Below are positions 33,811-38,080 of a stretch of 38,080 nt of DNA, one piece after another. The stretch spans positions 1-38,080 of the forward strand of contig JAIPCJ010000023.1 of the NCBI GenBank assembly GCA_021738245.1. Direction: 5' to 3'. Positions within the stretch are counted from its first letter, which is position 1. Each line of letters starts with the position of its first letter. This stretch comes from Methylotenera sp. Lineage in GTDB: Bacteria; Pseudomonadota; Gammaproteobacteria; Burkholderiales; Burkholderiaceae_C. The notes beneath the pieces are model-generated. The model had not been told where the DNA came from. It saw only the letters and a list, made by a program, of their open reading frames with translations, and did no database searches. A program made the position numbers and the translations under genes.

Positions 33811-33944
33811 AGCGCCCATCGAGGGCGCCTCAGCGGGGACTCGGTCACCTTCGGCGACCCCGGCAGACGGTCTTGCGCCTGCATGCGCCAGACCTTCGAC
33901 AAGGCGTCGGCCAGGCCACAGGGCCTGGCCTCGGTCCTTGTCGA
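33805..33944. repeat. Cluster of four consecutive hairpins
   Basis: Four inverted repeats follow each other after the c-di-GMP gene. The first is CGCTGA-x-GCGCCC with GGGCGC-x-TCAGCG (33805-33835, overlapping the stop codon). The second is GGTC/GACC (33843-33859). The third is GGTCT-x-GCGC with GCGC-x-AGACC (33869-33894). The last is a large nested one: TCGACAAGG (33896-33904) with CCTTGTCGA (33936-33944), enclosing GGCCAGGCC/GGCCTGGCC (33909-33930). No ORF explains them. Confidence 0.6.
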
Positions 33945-33978
33945 CGTGCCTTTCGAGCCCTCTCCTAGGCCCAAACGC

Positions 33979-34008
33979 AAAAGGCCAGCACTTGCGTGCT
34001 GGCCTTTC
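33979..34008. terminator. Bidirectional terminator between the GGDEF-EAL gene and tRNA-Leu
   Basis: A 12-base perfect stem (AAAGGCCAGCAC 33980-33991, GTGCTGGCCTTT 33996-34007) with a TTGC loop and T-rich flanks on both strands ends the tRNA transcript and possibly the c-di-GMP gene. Confidence 0.9.
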
Positions 34009-34013
34009 TTGTT

Positions 34014-34098
<85 letters not shown>

Positions 34099-34150
34099 TT
34101 TCAGGAGCCGCGCATGATAGCGCAGATTTTGCGGCCCTCGAAAGAAAAGC

Positions 34151-35662
34151 TCAGATCTCGAACTTGACGCCCTGCGCCAGCGGCAGTTCGCTGGAGTAGT
34201 TCACGGTGTTGGTCGTGCGGCGCATGTAGGCCTTCCAGGCGTCGGAGCCGCTCTCGCGGCCGCCACCGGTTTCCTTTTCGCCGCCGAAGGCGCCGCCGAT
34301 CTCCGCGCCCGAGGTGCCGATGTTGACGTTGGCGATGCCGCAGTCGCTGCCCGCCGCGCTCATGAAGGCCTCGGCCTCGCGCAGGTCAGTCGTGAAGATG
34401 GCGCTCGACAGGCCTTGCGGCACGCCGTTCTGGAGCGCGATCGCTTCTTCCAGCGTCTTGTATTTGAGCGTGTAGAGGATGGGTGCGAAGGTCTCGTGGC
34501 AGACCACCTCGGTCTGTGCTGGCATGCGCACCAGCGCCGGCACCGCGTAGTAAGCCTCAGGGAAACGGTCGGCCAGCGCGCGCTCGCCGCCGCTCACCTG
34601 GCCGCCCTGCTCGCGGGCGGCGCTCAGCGCGAACTGCATCGCATCGAAGGCCTGTGCATCGATCAGCGGGCCGATGAGCGTGCCAGCCTCCAGCGGCGAG
34701 CCGATGGGCAGCTGCGCGCGGGCGCGGTCCAGGCGCTCGACGAGGGCATCGTGGATGCTTTCGTGCGCAATCACGCGCCGGGTCGTCGTGCAGCGCTGCC
34801 CGGCCGTGCCGTAGGCGCCGAACAGGATGCCGCGTACCGCCAGCTCCAGGTCGGCGCTGGGCGTCACGATGATGGCGTTGTTGCCGCCCAGCTCCAGCAG
34901 GCAGCGACCGAAGCGCGCCGCCACACGCGGGCCCACGGCACGGCCCATGCGGGTCGAGCCCGTGGCCGAGACGAGGGCAACGCGGGTGTCGTCCACCAGC
35001 GCCTCGCCCACGTCGGCGCGGCCGATGATCAGCTCGGACAGGCCGTCAGGCGCCGCGTGACCCGCGGCGCGGTAGGCCTTGAGCGCACGTTCGAACAGCG
35101 CCTGCGTGGCCAGGGCCGTCAGCGGCGTCTTCTCGGACGGCTTCCAGACGCAGGCATCACCGCAGACGAGCGCCAGCGCCGAGTTCCAGGCCCACACCGC
35201 CACCGGGAAGTTGAACGCCGAGATGATGCCCACCACGCCCAGCGGCAGCCACTGCTCCATCATGCGATGGCCGGGGCGCTCGCTGGCAATCGTGAGGCCG
35301 TGCAGCTGGCGCGAGAGGCCCACCGCGAACTCGCAGATGTCGATCATTTCCTGGACTTCGCCCAGGCCCTCGCTCGTGACCTTGCCCGCCTCGATCGACA
35401 CGAGCCGGGCGAGCTCTGCCTTGTGCGCGCGCAGCTCCTCACCGAACAGGCGCACCAGTTCGCCACGCTTGGGGGCGGGCACGACGCGCCAGGCCTTGAA
35501 GGCTTCGTGCGCGCGGCCGATGGCGGCCTGCATGTCGCCGCGTGAGGCGGTCGGGATCTGGGCCAGCACGCCGCCGTCGATCGGCGAGCGCACGGTGAGG
35601 TCGCCGGCAGGCGGCAGGTGGACGCCGAGGGCGTCGAGAAGGGAATGGATGGAATTTGTCAT
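34151..35662 (-). CDS. amaB: ALDH7-type aldehyde dehydrogenase (alpha-aminoadipic semialdehyde dehydrogenase)
   Basis: This 503-residue NAD-dependent enzyme matches the antiquitin/ALDH7 family, which oxidises alpha-aminoadipic semialdehyde to 2-aminoadipate in lysine breakdown. The catalytic Cys291 is in TAGQRCTTTRR and the general base Glu257 is in LELGGNNAII; IISAFNFPVAVWAWN and SATGSTRMG are family hallmarks. The start at 35662 is preceded by GATGAT six bases upstream (35674-35669), a leaderless-type box; the upstream frame is repeat sequence. It lies downstream of a lysine-dehydrogenase-like gene, which would supply its substrate. Confidence 0.88.
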   Translation of the reverse strand: MTNSIHSLLDALGVHLPPAGDLTVRSPIDGGVLAQIPTASRGDMQAAIGRAHEAFKAWRVVPAPKRGELVRLFGEELRAHKAELARLVSIEAGKVTSEGLGEVQEMIDICEFAVGLSRQLHGLTIASERPGHRMMEQWLPLGVVGIISAFNFPVAVWAWNSALALVCGDACVWKPSEKTPLTALATQALFERALKAYRAAGHAAPDGLSELIIGRADVGEALVDDTRVALVSATGSTRMGRAVGPRVAARFGRCLLELGGNNAIIVTPSADLELAVRGILFGAYGTAGQRCTTTRRVIAHESIHDALVERLDRARAQLPIGSPLEAGTLIGPLIDAQAFDAMQFALSAAREQGGQVSGGERALADRFPEAYYAVPALVRMPAQTEVVCHETFAPILYTLKYKTLEEAIALQNGVPQGLSSAIFTTDLREAEAFMSAAGSDCGIANVNIGTSGAEIGGAFGGEKETGGGRESGSDAWKAYMRRTTNTVNYSSELPLAQGVKFEI

Positions 35663-35668
35663 GGCGTG

Positions 35669-35674
35669 ATCATC
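35669..35674 (-). promoter_or_regulatory. -10 box six bases before the ALDH7 gene
   Basis: GATGAT, then six bases and the ATG at 35662. If active, the ALDH gene would be transcribed both from here and from the upstream gene. Confidence 0.3.
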
Positions 35675-35692
35675 TCGCGATCGAAGAACACG

Positions 35693-35757
35693 GCCACAGA
35701 GGCGCAGAGGCACAGAGAAGCCGTGCCGCGCTCTCGGTGTCTCTGTGCCTCTGTGGC
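35693..35757. repeat. Palindromic ACAGAGG-type intergenic repeat
   Basis: GCCACAGAGG (35693-35702) pairs with CCTCTGTGGC (35748-35757), and CACAGAGA (35711-35718) pairs with TCTCTGTG (35740-35747). The left arm carries an eight-base extra copy (CGCAGAGG). Similar CACAGAGG repeats occur between genes in many Proteobacteria. Here it sits between two genes of one operon. Confidence 0.65.
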
Positions 35758-35783
35758 TGGGTCAGGCTTCAACAAATGGCGAA

Positions 35784-36878
35784 TCAGGAAATCGACTCGA
35801 CCTGGCGGCTTTGCTGATAGGCAGAACCAAAGCGGTTGGCCAGGAAGTCGGGCAACGCCACCTGCTCCTGGCGCACGAAGCCCTTCTGCGGCAGCTTGCC
35901 TTCGCGGAACAGGTCCACGGCAGCACAGATGCCTGCGGCGGTCGTGATCTGGATGGCCGACAGCGGCTGGGCGCCGTCGCGCGTCGCGAAGATCTTGCGC
36001 GCGAACACCTCCTGCAGCAGCACGCCGTTCTTCATGCCCGAGACGGTCACGAACACCAGCACCACGTCCTGCATGGTGGCCGGCATGCTCTTGCGCATGA
36101 TGGCCTTGAGGTTGTCCTGGTCGCCCTTCAGGCCCAGGTCGCCGAGCAGGAACTGCATCAGGTCGCGGTGGCCGGGGTAGCGCACGGTCTTGTAGTCGAG
36201 GTTGCGCACCTTGCCCGCCCAGGTCTCGCACAGGGTGCCCAGGCCGCCGGAGGTGTTGAAGGCCTCGTACTCGGTGCCGTCCAGGCTGAAGTGCTCCAGG
36301 CCCTCCAGCGGCAGGGCAGCGATGGTCTCGCCCTCGTGGATGGCCTCGCAGGGGTGGCAGTACTCGTTGATAAGGCCGTCCACCGACCAGGTCAGGTTGT
36401 ACTTGAGCGCGTTGGTCGGGAAGGCGGGCAGCGCACCGACGCGCATCTGCACGTCACGCACGCTGTCGAAGCCGCTGGCCAGGTGGTGGGCCACGATGCC
36501 GATGAAACCCGGCGCCAGGCCGCATTGCGGCATGAAGGCGGTGCGGGCGCCTTCGGCCATCTGCTTGATGGCCTTGGTGGCGGCCACGTCTTCGGTCAGG
36601 TCGAAGTAGTGGCAGCCGCATTCCAGCGCGAGCTCGGCCGCCGTGATGGCGAGGTGATAAGGCAGGGCGTTGACGACCGCATCCTTGCCACGCAGTTGGG
36701 CAGCCAGGGCGCCGCGGTGGTCGCTGTCGACCTCGGCCGTCGCGATGCCCTCGTCGGCCAGCACCTTCAGGTAGGCCGGGTTCTTGTCCAGCACCGTGAC
36801 CTGGTAGTCGCCGGTGGCGTGCAGCAGGCGGGCGATGGTCTGGCCGATGTGGCCGGCGCCGAGCAGGGCGATCTTCAT
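35784..36878 (-). CDS. Saccharopine dehydrogenase family protein, lysine 6-dehydrogenase-like
   Basis: This 364-residue NAD-dependent oxidoreductase has an N-terminal Rossmann fold (MKIALLGAGHIGQTIARLL) and a C-terminal substrate domain with CGLAPGFIGIVAHHLA. Its size and LYS9-like layout resemble lysine 6-dehydrogenases, which convert L-lysine to the semialdehyde/piperideine carboxylate used by ALDH7. Saccharopine dehydrogenase itself is the alternative. GAGGAG is about seven bases before the ATG. It shares a divergent region with an Lrp-type regulator gene and precedes the ALDH7 gene by 121 bases, which hold a palindromic repeat. Confidence 0.85.
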   Translation of the reverse strand: MKIALLGAGHIGQTIARLLHATGDYQVTVLDKNPAYLKVLADEGIATAEVDSDHRGALAAQLRGKDAVVNALPYHLAITAAELALECGCHYFDLTEDVAATKAIKQMAEGARTAFMPQCGLAPGFIGIVAHHLASGFDSVRDVQMRVGALPAFPTNALKYNLTWSVDGLINEYCHPCEAIHEGETIAALPLEGLEHFSLDGTEYEAFNTSGGLGTLCETWAGKVRNLDYKTVRYPGHRDLMQFLLGDLGLKGDQDNLKAIMRKSMPATMQDVVLVFVTVSGMKNGVLLQEVFARKIFATRDGAQPLSAIQITTAAGICAAVDLFREGKLPQKGFVRQEQVALPDFLANRFGSAYQQSRQVESIS

Positions 36879-36930
36879 GGAGGCTCCTCAAGATGACAGA
36901 TGGACTGCGGCGCACTCTAGGCAGGAGCCC

Positions 36931-36985
36931 TGACGAAAGAAAGCACGGTTCCGACGAAATCAATTGCTGTTTCGTCGTTTCGTCG
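36931..36985. promoter_or_regulatory. Putative Lrp-regulator operator cluster
   Basis: Four copies of GACGAAA or its complement lie between the divergent genes: GACGAAA at 36932-36938 and 36953-36959, and TTTCGTC at 36970-36976 and 36978-36984. The middle pair forms CGACGAAA-N10-TTTCGTCG, an inverted repeat with CAATTG in the centre. The first two copies are 21 bases apart, two helical turns. This is the kind of multi-site array that Lrp/AsnC octamers bind. Confidence 0.55.
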
Positions 36986-36986
36986 C

Positions 36987-36992
36987 GATGAT
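36987..36992 (+). promoter_or_regulatory. -10 box eight bases before the Lrp regulator gene
   Basis: GATGAT ends eight bases before the ATG at 37001, just downstream of the last TTTCGTC copy, so regulator binding would contact the promoter. Confidence 0.35.
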
Positions 36993-37000
36993 TCGCCGTT

Positions 37001-37465
37001 ATGGACGAATCACGGGTAAACACCAGCGCCCCGCCGGACGACCTCGACCGCCGCCTGATCCTGCTGCTGCAGGCCAATGCCCGCGAAAGCACGGCCACGC
37101 TCGCACGCAAGCTGGGCGTGGCCCGCACCACGGTCGTCGCGCGCCTGGCCCGGCTGGAGGCCAGCGGCCGCATCGTGGGCTACACCGCGCGCTTGGGCGG
37201 CGACGAAGCCGGCCGCAGCGTGCAGGCCTTTGTCGGCATCACGGTCAGCCCCAAGGCCGGGCGCGAGGTGGTGAAGCGCCTATCAGAACTGCCGGAGCTG
37301 CGCCAGCTGGCTTCGGTGAGTGGTGAGTTCGATTACATGGCACTCTTGCGCGCCGACACTACGGCCCGACTCGACGCGCTGCTGGACGAAATCGGCGAGA
37401 TCGACGGCGTGCTGCGCACCAACAGCTCCGTCGTGCTGGCGCTGCGCGTGGATCGACAGACTTAG
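37001..37465 (+). CDS. Lrp/AsnC-family transcriptional regulator
   Basis: This 154-residue regulator has an N-terminal helix-turn-helix (LDRRLILLLQANARES, LARKLGVARTTVVARLARLE, about residues 15-60) and a C-terminal RAM amino-acid-binding domain (about 72-148). It is divergent from the lysine-degradation genes, so lysine or a product is a likely effector, by inference. The start at 37001 gives the usual length. There is no Shine-Dalgarno; a -10-like box stands eight bases upstream. Confidence 0.92.
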   Translation: MDESRVNTSAPPDDLDRRLILLLQANARESTATLARKLGVARTTVVARLARLEASGRIVGYTARLGGDEAGRSVQAFVGITVSPKAGREVVKRLSELPELRQLASVSGEFDYMALLRADTTARLDALLDEIGEIDGVLRTNSSVVLALRVDRQT

Positions 37466-37466
37466 A

Positions 37467-37559
37467 GAGCCCACCCCGTACCGGCTGCGCCGGCCCCCTC
37501 AAGGGGGCGCTGCCAGCGGCCCGGCAAAGCCGGTTCCGCGGCAGCCGCGCGGTGGGCTC
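37467..37559. repeat. REP-like element of five hairpins inside an outer stem
   Basis: GAGCCCACC (37467-37475) and GGTGGGCTC (37551-37559) form an outer stem. Inside are CCGGC/GCCGG (37481-37493), CCCCCT/AGGGGG (37494-37507), CGCT/AGCG (37508-37518), CCGGC/GCCGG (37521-37533) and CGCGG/CCGCG (37537-37549). The CCCCTCAAGGGG core resembles high-copy intergenic repeats of Burkholderiales; copy number in this genome is not known. It starts two bases after the Lrp stop and may act as its 3' stem. Confidence 0.65.
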
Positions 37560-37612
37560 AGATTTGCACCGGACTGGTCGTACCTTCAAACATTCGGACA
37601 AGGAGAACTTGC

Positions 37613-38080
37613 ATGACCTGGTTGGCCCTGGGCCTCGCCCTCTTTCTTGGCATCCACCTGACCCAAGCCGTCACGCCGCGCTGGCGCCTCGCCATGATCC
37701 GGCAGCTGGGGGAGAAGGGCTGGAAGGGGGCCTACACCGTCGTCTCGCTGATCGGCTTCGCGTTGATCCTGTGGGGCTACTCGCTGGCGCGCCAGCAGCC
37801 GGTGGTGCTGTGGCCGGCCATCCGCGGCATGAACCACGGCGCCGCCGCACTGATGCTGGTGGCCATGGTGCTGCTGGCCGCGACCTATGTGCCGCGCAAC
37901 CACCTCAAGGCCAAGCTGCAGCACCCGATGACGCTGGCGGTCAAGGTGTGGGCCTTTGCCCACCTGATCGCGAACAACACTCTGGCCGACATCATGCTGT
38001 TCGGCAGCTTCCTGGTGTGGGCCATCCTGGTGTTCCGCGCGGCACGCCGCCGCCCCGCGCCGCCAGCCGCCCCCGGCACG
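37613..38080 (+). CDS. NnrU family membrane protein (3' end outside the window)
   Basis: The first 156 codons are present and the frame stays open to the window edge. The protein has at least four hydrophobic helices (MTWLALGLALFLGIHL, VSLIGFALILWGYSLA, HGAAALMLVAMVLLAATYV, IMLFGSFLVWAILVF) and the family segments HLKAKLQHPMTLAVKVWAFAHLIANN and RNH. NnrU was first linked to nitric-oxide/nitrite respiration, but many members lie outside such clusters and their function is unclear. AGGAGA (37601-37606) stands six bases before the ATG. Confidence 0.88.
   Translation, partial: MTWLALGLALFLGIHLTQAVTPRWRLAMIRQLGEKGWKGAYTVVSLIGFALILWGYSLARQQPVVLWPAIRGMNHGAAALMLVAMVLLAATYVPRNHLKAKLQHPMTLAVKVWAFAHLIANNTLADIMLFGSFLVWAILVFRAARRRPAPPAAPGT

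Noticed and set aside
36931-36985. Short CRISPR-like repeat array
   Set aside because: The copies are seven bases long, partly inverted, with 1-14 base gaps; this is an operator pattern.

Overview
The window reads as a stretch of core chromosome from a high-GC betaproteobacterium of the order Burkholderiales, most likely near Rubrivivax, Roseateles, Mitsuaria or Leptothrix. This rests on gene content (short PTS of EIIA-Man, HPr and EI; a general Burkholderiales porin; HU with a Lys/Ala/Pro tail; DUF1840; NnrU) and on intergenic palindromes of a kind common in that order. It is an inference from memory, with no database search. I see no phage, insertion sequence, CRISPR array or island boundary.

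Layout: 1-393 carries leftward promoters that look like those of an rRNA operon lying outside the window. 394-5547 holds ptsI, an OlsB-like acyltransferase, ptsH, EIIA-Man, a small lipoprotein and a CaiB/BaiF CoA-transferase. 5688-8485 holds a degenerate histidine-kinase/receiver protein, a TlpA-like thioredoxin lipoprotein and a DUF1460 amidase-like lipoprotein. 8498-14825 is mostly leftward: lipA and lipB, then after an inserted Sel1-repeat gene a DUF493 protein, dacC, an alpha/beta hydrolase, a [2Fe-2S] ferredoxin, a VanZ-like protein and hemJ. 14826-15161 holds a candidate small RNA with a strong terminator and faces hemB-corA. 17283-22582 carries ybeY-phoH (leftward) and a NarX/NarL-like two-component pair followed by ruvAB (rightward).

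22673-28213 is leftward: porin, histidine phosphatase, DUF1840, and a c-di-GMP pair (PAS-GGDEF-EAL and HD-GYP) behind a structured leader. 28509-31628 holds a GH1 beta-glucosidase with its LacI regulator and an HU protein, followed by a second PAS-GGDEF-EAL gene (rightward). A hairpin cluster, tRNA-Leu(CAG), a probable two-enzyme lysine-degradation operon (ALDH7 plus lysine 6-dehydrogenase-like) with a divergent Lrp regulator, a repeat element and a truncated nnrU close the window.

How the genes work together: central functions (lipoylation, heme, peptidoglycan trimming, Holliday-junction migration, rRNA maturation) are interleaved with signalling (PTS, one two-component system, three c-di-GMP enzymes) and two small catabolic units with local regulators. 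The most interesting signals are non-coding. About ten genes have a -10-like hexamer 6-8 bases before the start codon, which implies leaderless mRNAs. There is a small-RNA candidate with a C/U-rich anti-Shine-Dalgarno loop beside hemJ. The HD-GYP leader has two mutually exclusive hairpins. Several palindromic intergenic elements are also present. No single striking new multi-gene system stands out.
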